The notes below the pieces were generated by a model. That model did not search any database. It was given only the letters and a program-made list of their open reading frames with translations, and had not been told where the DNA came from. From the NCBI GenBank assembly GCA_028752905.1, contig JAQNBH010000013.1, positions 24,028,168 through 24,092,167 on the forward strand: DNA of 64,000 nucleotides. The letters run 5' to 3'. The position numbers were made by a program, and so were the translations under genes. This stretch comes from Cladorhizidae sp. MBARI D1340-BT2 (taxonomy: Eukaryota; Porifera; Demospongiae; Poecilosclerida; Cladorhizidae). Below, one piece after another: positions 54,576-64,000 of the stretch; position 1 is the first letter of the stretch; every line of letters starts with the position of its first letter.

Positions 54576-55085
54576 GAGAAGGGGGGAAATGTGTACCTAA
54601 TTGGCAGATGTGCAGTATTCAAGTGTAGGGGGATCTGGGGGGAGGTTCCCACTTTTTACAATCTCTGAGAAGCAAAATTGCTTGAATTTGAACTTGGCTA
54701 TATATGACTGTTATGATAAATGAAATATTACAGAATAAGTTTGGGGTGGGAGATGGTTTTATTATTATTTTTGGGGGTGGGACCTGAGTTTTTGTTGTTT
54801 TGGGGGGGGAGGAAAGGGATATCGCAGGACTCCACCCCCCTGTATGAAAACCTGCTATATACTGGTTGCCACACAGTCGTATAATTATGGTGTATGTTTT
54901 ACTGTTATAATGCCTCTGTGTAACCATCCAGCGCTGAAATTGTTGATACGTTTTGGGCCATATAGAGTACACTACATATTGAGGAGAATTTTCTTAGGAA
55001 CTTCACTTACATTATATTACATGCCAATGTTACTATATGACATAATTAAAATAGGATAGATTATTGATTTATTAGTGTTTCAAAT
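54361..55085. other. G-rich, otherwise gene-free stretch
   Basis: It contains runs of 16 G (54469-54484) and 30 G (54545-54574) and several shorter G and C runs. No recognisable coding sequence is seen in either strand. Confidence 0.6.
54469..54574 (+). repeat. Two long poly-G runs (16 and 30 G)
   Basis: Uninterrupted guanine runs of 16 and 30 bases lie 60 bp apart. Such runs can form G-quadruplexes and are difficult to sequence, so their exact length may be unreliable. Confidence 0.9.
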
Positions 55086-57190
55086 TCAAAATTGTCCGAA
55101 GATATATACCACTTCTGTGCTCATTTTCTGCAACAAACTCATTTAGGCATGATTTCAAAGTTAAGTGCATCGGTCTTCTCCTTGTGTACATGAATTACCA
55201 TTAAATTATTGAGGCTCATTGTTGAACGCAAGTTATAGGTCTTGCTCGAATCAACCCTGAAGCACTTCTTTCACTCATGGCATTGGTTGCAGGAGTAACT
55301 ACAAGCAATTCAACTAAAGTACATACCTCAGACATGAAACTTCGCTGGACAGGAGACAGAGTCTTCAAGTACTTTATGATGTCAGAGAGAGAATGCTCAC
55401 TTCTGGTGGTTTACTTAAAAGTTATATAGTTAGAGACTCATTGAAGTCATCGTGGTAAAATTCCATGACAAACTTTAACTCGTCGCTATAGTCCACTCCC
55501 CTTGCATTTCAGAAGAAGGTTCTCAAGTTCAGTCAGAGTGTGATAGACCGTTCTTTTATGAATGTTATAATGAAATCAAGACATTCAAAGTAATGCTGCC
55601 TAAACAGATCCCCTTAGGTTCAGTTGGATGATACGCTTCACCACTGCCAGTGCCGAGTCTAACTGGAGTTTTCCTCCTCCTGGGTCGAACTGGGTCGCTA
55701 ACCTCCAATTTTTCTTGTAAAGAAATAACCTTCGACCAAAACAAGCCAAAGGAGTCCTCACTCCGAAGACTTTCCAAGGTTTTCCGTATAAGCATGGCTA
55801 ATTATTGACCTTCTGAGGCATTTAAAGAGGGTTTTTGTAAAGTTTAAGGATTAACCCACCAAGCACTACACCAAACAAATATTCAAAAGTGGTCATGCTA
55901 TACTTTAAACCAATTAACTGAGCGGGTTTCCGAATCCCTAGCTATATCAAGAGCTTCTTCCCAAACAACATCAAAATTGGAAGTGATGCTGCTCAGTGAG
56001 GAAGTCCACCTAGTGGGACACAGGGTTCTAAAACCAGTTGTTCCAGGACTAATTTCTGCTTTAATCTTGTTAAACAAGCCTTCTCGCCGAGGTGAGTATC
56101 TAAGCAGTTTAGATATTTCAAAAGAGTATTCCTTAGAATTTGATTATTCTTGATGGTATCTCCAGCAGCTAAATATAAAGCATGACCATAGCAATGGACA
56201 AAAATAGCTCGTGACTCTTCTCCACAAATTTGAGTAGAAGTTCCACCCCTTATACCACACATTTGCAGCACCATCATAGGATTGAGTACGACAGTTATGA
56301 ATACTAAGATTCATACGACACATCGCATCCTTCAAACTACCAACCAATACACCTGCTTTTATAGACTCAACATGGTCAATCAACATGGTCAAGGCCATAG
56401 AAGTCTTCATGGGGTTGAAAATCATCATCAACACACTGAAAGCAAAATTAATAACGAATTGCTCCTTATTGGATGAATCCGACACTTCATCAGCCCCATC
56501 AGGGCAAAATACTTGGCTTGCTGGATAGAACTGGCTACATCTCGAAGAATATGTAATGCCATTATTTTAATAATGTATTTGGGGACTAGTATATTTATCA
56601 GTTTTCTTACTTAACATGGCCGATATTGCAGGATCGTCCAATGCACGAAGATGCATTGATTACATGAAGTTACTGTCAACTTCAACACCAGCACCAATTC
56701 CTTGTCTAGCTAGGAATTGAATTTTCTGAAAAGCATGTTGAGAAGATATCATACTTCCAACATCACTAGTCGTACCTGGTATAGTGATCACTAAATCGGT
56801 AGCTGCTTTATGAGCTTTTGTGCTCTCATGTTTGTTGAAGCATCGAGTTCCATCCTTCCAGTTATTGAACCCAGACAAAAAGGTTGAGTCCTGCATGTTT
56901 CCCTGGATCATCTTCAGTTTGCCTAAAATATATACTAGCTGTACAACATGGAATGATTGCTGCCAAACCTATATAGGATATGAGTGGCAGCTAGGCTTAC
57001 TAGCGGAAGTTGCCCCACTGTATCTTACCTGTTTGAATTGCTTGCACACACGTGAAACAATAAGCCAAGTCTTGACTGGAATCGTAGTGAAGCCATTTCA
57101 ATTGGTTGAACCAAGCGCTCTTAAAAGAGCGGTAAGAGCTATTGGTTCGGCCGAAAGAACGTCGGCCGAAAGAACGTTTAGGAAAAACTA
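55085..57190 (-). pseudogene. DUF4371/ZMYM-type hAT transposase, remnant 2
   Basis: The minus strand reads KRSFGRTNSSYRSFKSAWFN and DLAYCFTCVQAIQTGKI (57170-57020), the TTF-type zinc finger. Next are FLSGFNNWKDGTRCFNKHES (about 56870) and GIGAGVEVDSNFM. SDSSNKEQFVINF (about 56480) marks the first catalytic region, followed by LSIHNCRTQSYDGAANV and SRAIFVHCYGHALYLAAGDT. SGEAYHPTEPKG (about 55630) comes later. The dimerisation region reads VVTPATNAMSERSASGLIRA (about 55290). All major parts are present in order but in several frames, so it is a near full-length dead copy. It lies head-to-head with FERM-like copy 3. Confidence 0.85.
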
Positions 57191-57555
57191 AAGTTAGGTA
57201 ACCTGGAAGCCATGCGAACTCTGAAATGATGGGTGCGGTTTCAATGAAAGGGCGTGTTCGGTGCCTATACCGTAGGTCGTTGCGGCTACAGTGATACATT
57301 TTAGCCACAGAACAGAGGGTGGTGCAGCAGGGATGGTGCCGGGGAGAGTACATGCTTGAAGGTAGCTCCGACTCAAGACCCTAGGCAGCTCTCATCTTTC
57401 CGGAGAAAGACAGGCTAGAAGGTAGCTCCGCCGAGGTTCTGAGGTCAAAGGTGGTGCAACTCTCGCCAAGATTCTGCGCATGTCAAGCGGGCTCCAGATT
57501 CACATAAAAGCACAGCCAACACTGAAGGAGCCTCAATTCGATTCTCGGTCTAGTC
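57191..57555 (+). promoter_or_regulatory. Upstream region of FERM-like copy 3
   Basis: From about 57300 it matches the upstream blocks of copies 1 and 2: AGAACAGAGGGTGGTGCAGC, two AGGTAGCTCCG words and CAAGATTCTGCGCATGTCAA. The sequence before 57300 is different and belongs to the neighbouring hAT, so the conserved part in front of this copy is only about 255 bp. That narrows any common promoter to this interval. Confidence 0.45.
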
Positions 57556-59213
57556 ATGACCGATTGCAGCAGCTGCGACGTCTCCTCCGATACTTTCTCA
57601 ATCCAAGAAAAAAAGAGGGATGAAACAAAGACTCGGAAAGATGCAACAATTGAATTGAGAGAACTTGTGGTCTGGACATTCAGTTCAAAACCAGAAGGCA
57701 TCATCTTTTCTTTACCTGAGAATTGCCTGGTTGCTGATGTCAAATCAAAGGCTGGAGAACATCTTCATCTCGCTAGGATAAGTCTTGAAATGTTTGGTCT
57801 CTTCGTTGGCCCACTGGAATGTCCCACAAAACATATTCCTGATGAAGTAACAGTTGGTAATCACACAGAGTTTAGTCTCCAGCGAATATTGTTCTGGTGT
57901 GGCAATGAGATGCTCATAACCAGGTATGACAACAATGCTCTTGACCTCCTTTATTGGGAGATGAAGTACATATTTAGTGGCAAGTATAAACTTGTTAAAA
58001 ATGCTACACTTAGTGATAAAGTCAGTTATGTGGACAGGGTTCACAAATGGGAAAAGTACTACTGGAGGTATTACTACAGAATTCCCAACTGCACTTTTTC
58101 AGGCCAATTGGTTAATGAGGACTGTCTTATAAGAAGTGGAGCCTCCATACAAATCGCACTGGGTTCGGAAAGACTCTCAATCTTGGATACTAGTCGTAAA
58201 GTTATCACTAGTTTTAAATGGCAGCAGGTAGGTGCTGTGATGATGGAAGCAAAGACAAAGAATCTGATAAAGTTTAGAATGGGAAACAAAGTAGTTGCCG
58301 TCGTAGATAAGGATCATGGCGAATATCTCTTCAGCTTGACTATCCACATCATCAAAATGAACGAAGAAAAGTCTGGAACAAGATCTCCACATAGAATTGT
58401 TCCTGACCTCATTCATGGTTATCTTGTGTTTTTCAATGATGCATGCTATGTGTCAGCTTTGAAATCATCACAGGAAACAAGGGGAAACATGCCTGAAGAC
58501 TTAGTCATGCAATTTCCTCTAAAACTGGATGAAATAAAGAAAAGAGTTGAATTTTATGAGGAAGTATGGCAGGATGCTGAAAGTGAAATGGAATTACATG
58601 AAGTTGCAATTACCATTGCAACTATTGATGATCACATTCCAGATGGAGATACACAGGAAGAAGATGATGATCATAGGGATACACAGGATGATGAAGGTGA
58701 ATACATATAACTAGCTGTAGCTTGCAAGAACATTAAACATAATGCATTTTGTTGTTGCATTACATGTTGCTATTTGGCTATAGAATATATAGATGTAGTT
58801 GGTATTGTTGAAGAAATAGAAAAAGATTTGCAAAAGCAGTATGCTGATAGCCAGGATGAAAAAGGTGAGGACATCCCATACATAATAATGCATTTTGTTG
58901 TTGCATTACATGTTGCTATTTGGCTATAGAATATATAGATGTAGTTGGTATTGTTGAAGAAATAGAAAAAGATTTGCAAAAGCAGTATGCTGATAGCCAG
59001 GATGAAAAAGGTGAGGACATCCCAGACATACTACTGCACCCCTGGTATCATGACTTAACATGTTTGTTGTTATGTTTGCTTATAGAATGTGTGGGTCATG
59101 ATCATAATGTTGAAGATGAGAGGAAGACTGAGGAGAAAGATCGAGATGTGAAAAACATAGAGGATGAGGATATTCAGGATAAAGAAAAGGAGGATGTCAA
59201 GCCTACTACTTAG
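57556..59213 (+). CDS. FERM-like protein gene, copy 3 (duplicated exon)
   Basis: I propose exons 57556-58696, 58784-58864, 58930-59010 and 59086-59213, all joined at phase 1 by GT-AG introns of 87, 65 and 75 bp with TTGGCTATAG or TGCTTATAG acceptors. The main exon keeps the F1-like (FSLPENCLVADVKSKAGEHL), F2-like (LDLLYWEMKYIFSGK) and F3-like (FKWQQVGAVMMEAKT) words of copy 2 without a stop. The tail is acidic and probably coiled. The two 81-bp exons are identical and each encodes YIDVVGIVEEIEKDLQKQYA plus a few residues. The last exon ends KEDVKPTT and a TAG at 59211-59213. Function is unknown beyond the FERM-like pattern; a membrane-linked adaptor role would be a guess. Confidence 0.65.
58741..59026 (+). 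repeat. 146-bp tandem duplication containing one exon
   Basis: The sequence from AATGCATTTTGTTGTTGCAT (58741) to GTGAGGACATCCCA recurs starting at 58887, 146 bp later, with no difference seen over about 140 bp. It carries the end of an intron, the 81-bp exon and the start of the next intron. Copies 1 and 2 have a single unit. Confidence 0.92.
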
Positions 59214-59754
59214 CTATCCCTTTTACTGGATGATTAAAGATGGTTGAAGAATATAATTAGATCTATTTGATTTGTTGTATATAAACATGGTTTGATTTTG
59301 TGTCTAAAACATTGCCATCATGAATTTAGTAAATGGACAGCAAGCCAGTGAAATAGATAGTAATGGGTTATCTGTTATCATGTCAAAAAGGGTCTTTGCA
59401 TTCTGTTTGTGGCAAAACTGTTTATAAATTTAAAGTAGGCCATTAAGCAGGCCATTAAGCTAAGTGTCTAAAAGTATCAGCTTAGCTCATTATTAAGTGG
59501 AGCCTTTTCCAGCCAGTGGTCATCTAAAGGTTAGGGTAGGGCAAGACATGCATGTTCAATCGGCTCTCCCATGCACCTTTCTGGATCTTTCTGTTTGCAC
59601 AGGCCTGGCTTGTAAATCCATTTGTAAACCATACAGTTTGCTAGTCACTGTGTCATAGCAACATACAGCAATCTGGATAAAGTACTCCACCTTTCTGGAT
59701 CTTTCTCTGTTTGCACAGACCTGGCTTGTAAATCCATTTGTAAACCATACAGTG
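59214..59754 (+). other. 3' flank of FERM-like copy 3, shortened
   Basis: The first ~300 bp match the flanks of copies 1 and 2. The rest is condensed, with much of the 13600-14279 equivalent deleted. A local duplication of CACCTTTCTGGATCTTTCT to CAGTTTGCTAG words occurs near 59575-59755. Confidence 0.7.
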
Positions 59755-60025
59755 CTAGATATACACCATAAATAGGATTATTGTATCTTAAATTTAACCA
59801 TGTAAAGTGTATACTTGGCTGAATATAGGTACACTGTAAATGGGATTATTGTATCTGAAAAACCATGCATATGGTAGTTGGCTAGATATAGCTACACCAT
59901 AAATGGGATTTTTGTATCTGAAGTTAAACCATGCATAATATGTTAGTTTGCTAGATATGTATTATAAATGGGATTATTATATCTGAAGTTAAACCGTGCT
60001 TAGTATGGATGTACACCATAAACAG
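59755..60025 (+). repeat. ~65-bp satellite array, about 4 units
   Basis: The units contain AAATGGGATTATTGTATCTG and TTAAACCATGCATAAT, as in the other arrays. Confidence 0.88.
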
Positions 60026-61079
60026 AAGTATTAATGGTATTAATGCTACAATAACTAGACAAAACTGTAAAAACAAAAAACAAATTCGGATTGAATAGAA
60101 ATGTGACAAGAATTTGGCAAGTTAGACAATTAACTCCAAATATAATACTGTTTATAAAAAAGGTAGTATATTAATAGGTAAAGGGTTCTGTAAGTTTGAT
60201 GGCTGTTTCATTTCTTTTTCCAATGTACAATTTTTGTTTTTAACGTTTCTTGTCTTGTTTCTACTTGTTTCTTATAGTCAAGCAGCCACCAGTAAGAAGT
60301 TACTTAGTGTAACACCAGACCTAACAAATCTTATGTTAATATCTACTATGTTTATATAGTAAGCTAGATAAGTGCCTATGTATGGTATATACACATAGAT
60401 ACAGGCATATAAATAGCTATATACGTGGTTTTGTTAAAGGTCTGATGTTAACTATTCTCTTATCTGAGGAAAGCACCTCATACACATACACTATAAATAA
60501 GGATACTAACTGATCATTTCATGGTATATAAGAAAATGTGCAACAGCTTGCAAATTTTCCACACCCACAAGGATGTTTATGGAAGCAAAAACCCTTTACC
60601 AGATATTCAGTTGTTTTGCTGAGAAACAGATTAGTGCTAAATCAAATAGATTTTTTCAATGGCCTGGACAGATTGGAGGTCTGATAGATATTTAATGAAG
60701 TTAGGTGCGAGGGAAAGTTCAACACATTACCTAGTTGTGGCAAATGGGACACTTTTCTGGTTTGGAGTCTTTTGGTAATATTATGAGGAACAGACATATA
60801 TATGTGTGTGGTAAGAAAAGAAGGTAATACATATATAGATATATATTCAATTATAGTAAAAACAAGTACATGAATTGCCAAAAAATAGCAATGTAGACAA
60901 CAATCATTTACAGGATCTTTTACCTATCAACAATCCTTAAAATAAATGGCCTTCATTATGGTAAAGGCTCCTGTAAATGTTTTTTTGTCGACATTGTTAA
61001 ATTCTTGTTTCCTAGTCAGTAAATAATTTGTCTTTTTTATTGCCTAAAACAAGTTACTCAGAATAACACCAGAACTAAC
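60026..61079 (+). other. Noncoding repeat block after the satellite, copy 3
   Basis: It follows 21611-22740 and 42891-43860 in order and carries no recognisable gene. Confidence 0.65.
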
Positions 61080-61200
<121 letters not shown>

Positions 61201-61320
61201 GGGGCAATGGGAGGCTCGGACGTGGACAGTCTTGTGTATTTATTATTGTTGTTATTGTTGTTGTTGTTGTTTGAATATAATAAAAAATTAAAAAATAAAA
61301 ATTAAACAAACAATTAACAA

Positions 61321-62140
61321 TTAGCTATTTGCACACAAAAAAACACACACGACAATAACAATAACCATGACAAAAACAACAAAGTCAAGGAGGCAGAGAT
61401 GGACCCAGAGTGCCCAAAACTGCTGCAGCACATTTCCCCTCTGTATCGCCACAGACAGATGTTGAATGACTGGAGTTGGTAGATGCACGTAACTCCCTCC
61501 CCATATTCTTATTCTTTCACAAAATATCATGTCTCAGGCCCCAACACACCAGATGTCTCCACTGCAAAGGGCACAAAGAAATAGCTGCTCTCAAAGTGTG
61601 CGTATTTAGTCTTCTTCAATTCCTCTGCATGCTTATGCACCAGTCCTGCTGCACTGGTAGGCCTGGCAATGTATGATGGTGCAAATGTATCAGGGCAAGT
61701 AGCATCCTACACTAATACCTTGCCTATTTTCCAAGGCACCACCTCATGCCATCCGGTCTTTTCCCATCTGAGGGGAAGAGATCACGAGGTTCCAGTCTAG
61801 AAGGGATTCCAGCAGATGATAGTGACCTATGAATGATGTTGTTGATTGATGCATGTCTAGGAAGCGACAGCTTAGACCATGTCTGGCCCAGCAACCAACA
61901 CTTGCATTATAACCAACATTTGCATCACCACAGTGATGGCATTCATGTGGGAAGCAAGTCAGGCACTGTGTGTGCACTGCTTAGCTCAAAATCTAAATCT
62001 TAAAGGATGTCACTAACAATTGCGATTTGGTACGGAATATTATGGACTTGATATAATATAACTTATCTCAACTAATCAGATTCTTTCCTAAAAGGTTGTC
62101 GCTTTTTGATCCATTGAGAAAGGAAGTAGGAATGCAGAGT
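61321..62140 (-). pseudogene. LINE reverse transcriptase C-terminal tail, copy 2
   Basis: On the minus strand HTQCLTCFPHECHHCGDANV and CWARHGLSCRF (61977-61860) form the cysteine cluster. PSQMGKDRMA-like and LVWDATCPDTFAPSY-like words follow in shifted frames (61770-61650). LSVAIQRGNVLQQFWALWVH (about 61430) is near the end. It contains the single ACCCAGAG target that the hAT at 22974 duplicated in the other copy. The polymerase domain itself is absent. Confidence 0.65.
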
Positions 62141-62358
62141 GGTGACTCTACCCCTCTTAAGCTGCCCAAGCTATATTGCTATCCAGGTGGACATCTTCTA
62201 GATATTTCTGCTCTACTGCCTCTAACCACCTACACCAAGACATTTAACATCACATCAATGTTTGATATAATTAGAGGGTGCTCATGCATACTAACCTAAT
62301 CTCCTCATGTAATGCCTGGTTAGTAGCTTGGCCATCACTGTTGACTGGACCATCAACT
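62141..62358. other. Short spacer, no gene seen
   Basis: The sequence ends its similarity to the 26280-26330 region soon after 62140 and then leads into the second Academ-like gene. A 67-codon plus-strand frame here has no recognisable features. Confidence 0.4.
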
Positions 62359-63832
62359 TTAGGGATTGGTGGGTCTTTCCTGAAGCTGTAACGGGCACAC
62401 ATTGGTGTATGACTGTGGAAGCTCTGACACTCTCTTGGTGCTGAATGTCTTTTTCACTAAGATACGATGTTCTCTGCGATCAAGTCCACTGCTATGCTCA
62501 TTTGGAAGCTGGAAAAGTGATATTCCAGTTCCATGAAGCGAACCGGTGGCAGCGGTAGAACTGGGGTTATGGTCAATATTATCGACTGCTGCTGTTGTGA
62601 ATAAAAACTGATGCAAATTTGGTGGACAGACTGCAGCATCACGATGGTATTGTTCACATACACGGTTACCCATTGCTGTGGATATCTCTAACACCCGATC
62701 ATAAGAGATGGATAGCCCAAGATCAAACATAGTCTATCACATCACGTTTCCGTGTCAGTGCATGAATGGTGAGACCAATGTATATGGGCAGTGGTAGCTT
62801 TGTTGTGATGAACACCAGTAATTTCAGACCGGTGTCTAACAAAACTGTTGTACTGTAGCAGCTGGGCTATACTGAGGGTTGCTTGAGACAAACCATCAAC
62901 CCCTTGAGACTTGATGCTAGGACCATTATGGATCATGGACACTGGAGCTAACAGTGAGTGGGGTACCGACTTCACTTGACAGTCCTTGTCAAATGTGCCA
63001 GTAAATGTTGATTGCAATTTGAGCATTTCTCTCCATACAATCTTGGCCACTCTCGCCAGACAAATAGCTTCATCATCATAATCTGCATCACATGCCTTAT
63101 GCAGAGCTGATCCCACATCACTGGTGAATGCAAGAAGCACATTACAACCCTCTCTGTGAGCACTGAGGTCTGGGAAATGGGAAAGAATACAATCTTTAAG
63201 CTTTGTACTATTAAGGCGATTCAAGCAAAATGGATGGTATTTGGCTTTTTGCGCCATCAAGTCTCCAGCACTAAGTTTGGCAAGAAGTTTCCCATCTTGC
63301 AAAGCTAAGGCAGACTGTCGAACACGATTGTCCAGCTTAAAAGTTGCTGCTACACGAAGTGGCTCAGATGCCTTCACCAAAAAAACAAGAGTCCCTTGTT
63401 ACTGGGGCTAGGGCTAGGGCTAGGGCTAGGGCTAGGGCTAGGGCTTGGGCTAGGGCTAGGGCTAGGGCTAGAATAATTAGAGCGACTTATACGAATCTTC
63501 TTCCTGCTGAATAGTCGGAGTCACTATCTCAGGGGCCGTGTTTTTTTTCTCTGCTCTTCTTAGTTTCGTGATGTTGAACTTCGTGTGACATGATTCAGAC
63601 GAGTCAGATCTATTGGCATGGGCAACTGGTTTAGCTCACTGAAGCAGAGGATTAGAAAGGGTAGAGTACCCCTGTCCAGCACCAACGTAATGTCGTTTGG
63701 ATTTGGCCGGCATTGCAAGGCCTCAGAGGTTTCTTCTTGACAGAGTACACACCTGTTCCAATTAGTCTTTATAGATTGATGGACCAGGCTGCTGTGGATC
63801 CACAAGCTGGTAGGTCTTTGACATTTTCTCAA
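62359..63832 (-). pseudogene. Second Academ-like transposase gene, N-terminal half
   Basis: The minus strand first encodes RCVLCQEETSEALQC and LCFSELNQLPMPIDLTRL (63832-63560), a zinc-finger-like start. After a gap with GGGCTA repeats, 63380-62742 reads GKLLAKLSAGDLMAQKAKYH, YDDEAICLARVAKIVWREML and LSIAQLLQYNSFV. Then 62730-62359 reads FDLGLSISYDRVLEISTAMG and FTTAAVDNIDHNPSS. The plan parallels the larger Academ-like protein at 15127-19460 (compare YDEVCRFRTSAA there). It belongs to a widespread family of uncharacterised animal proteins. Frameshifts lie near 62795 and 62735. The nuclease half is not in this window on the expected side. Confidence 0.6.
63403..63472 (+). repeat. (GGGCTA)n tract
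   Basis: About twelve GGGCTA hexamers in a row, one of them GGGCTT. It lies between the first and second coding parts of the Academ-like gene, probably in an intron. The hexamer differs by one base from the TTAGGG telomere repeat of most animals. Confidence 0.95.
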
Positions 63833-64000
63833 GCAGCTGCTAGTGCCTAGTGCATGTCAGCTTTATATTAAGCGTAAGAAATACAGTGTGAGTTTAAGCG
63901 ACAAATTGACGAAAATATTTTCGCTTTTTTAATTTCGCAAAACGTTACTATGAACTTTCTAAAAATGCTGCAAAATCTTGGCTCCACTTCCAAAACTGTT
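63833..64000. other. Right edge, AT-rich, no gene seen
   Basis: Sequence upstream of the second Academ-like gene. Nothing recognisable; it may include the element's end, but no terminal repeat matching the first Academ-like element is seen. Confidence 0.4.

Noticed and set aside
63403..63472. True chromosome end
   Set aside because: Only about 70 bp of GGGCTA occurs, with coding-type sequence of one gene on both sides, so it is an internal tract.

Overview
This is a eukaryotic, almost certainly metazoan, window made largely of transposable elements in many states of decay. The signs are GT-AG introns of about 65-90 bp, long (TAA)n/(ATT)n microsatellites, LINE, Penelope-like, Ty3/gypsy, hAT and Academ-like elements, and no bacterial gene organisation. 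The short introns and element mix would suit an early-branching animal such as a sponge; that is an inference with low confidence. I see no conserved single-copy host gene.

The backbone is a segment present about three times. In order it holds: a hAT-type transposase remnant on the minus strand; a plus-strand gene for a FERM-like protein (copies at 11.8-13.3, 39.9-41.3 and 57.6-59.2 kb); a shared 3' flank; a ~65-bp satellite array; a (TAA)n microsatellite; and, in copies 1 and 3, the C-terminal tail of a minus-strand LINE. FERM copies 2 and 3 keep an open main exon. Copy 1 is a pseudogene with a frameshift, a nonsense codon and a ~600-bp internal inversion. Copy 3 carries a perfect tandem duplication of a small phase-1 exon.

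Because the segment is repeated, later insertions can be defined against empty sites in the sister copies: an Academ-like transposon (14280-20178, 3-bp duplication CTG), a solo LTR (20212-20934, CCACC), a hAT element (22974-25593, ACCCAGAG), an internally deleted hAT (5827-6792), and a complete LTR retrotransposon (29311-35112, TGCCT).

The LTR retrotransposon has visually identical 572-bp LTRs. Its domain order is Gag - protease - integrase - reverse transcriptase - RNase H, although the polymerase is gypsy-type; this is the arrangement of the Gmr1-like group. One in-frame TAG splits its coding region inside the integrase.

Layout: 0-3.6 kb decayed APE-type LINE; 3.9-4.9 kb Penelope-like remnant; 5-7.5 kb repeats and the deleted hAT; 7.5-26.3 kb segment copy 1 with its insertions; 26.6-29.3 kb hAT pieces; 29.3-35.1 kb Gmr1-like element; 35.1-44.3 kb segment copy 2; 44.3-46.8 kb unassigned; 46.8-47.7 kb minisatellite; 47.7-50.3 kb DUF4371-type hAT; 50.4-54.1 kb second LINE; 55.1-57.2 kb second DUF4371-type hAT; 57.2-62.1 kb segment copy 3; 62.3-63.8 kb a second Academ-like gene with a (GGGCTA)n tract.
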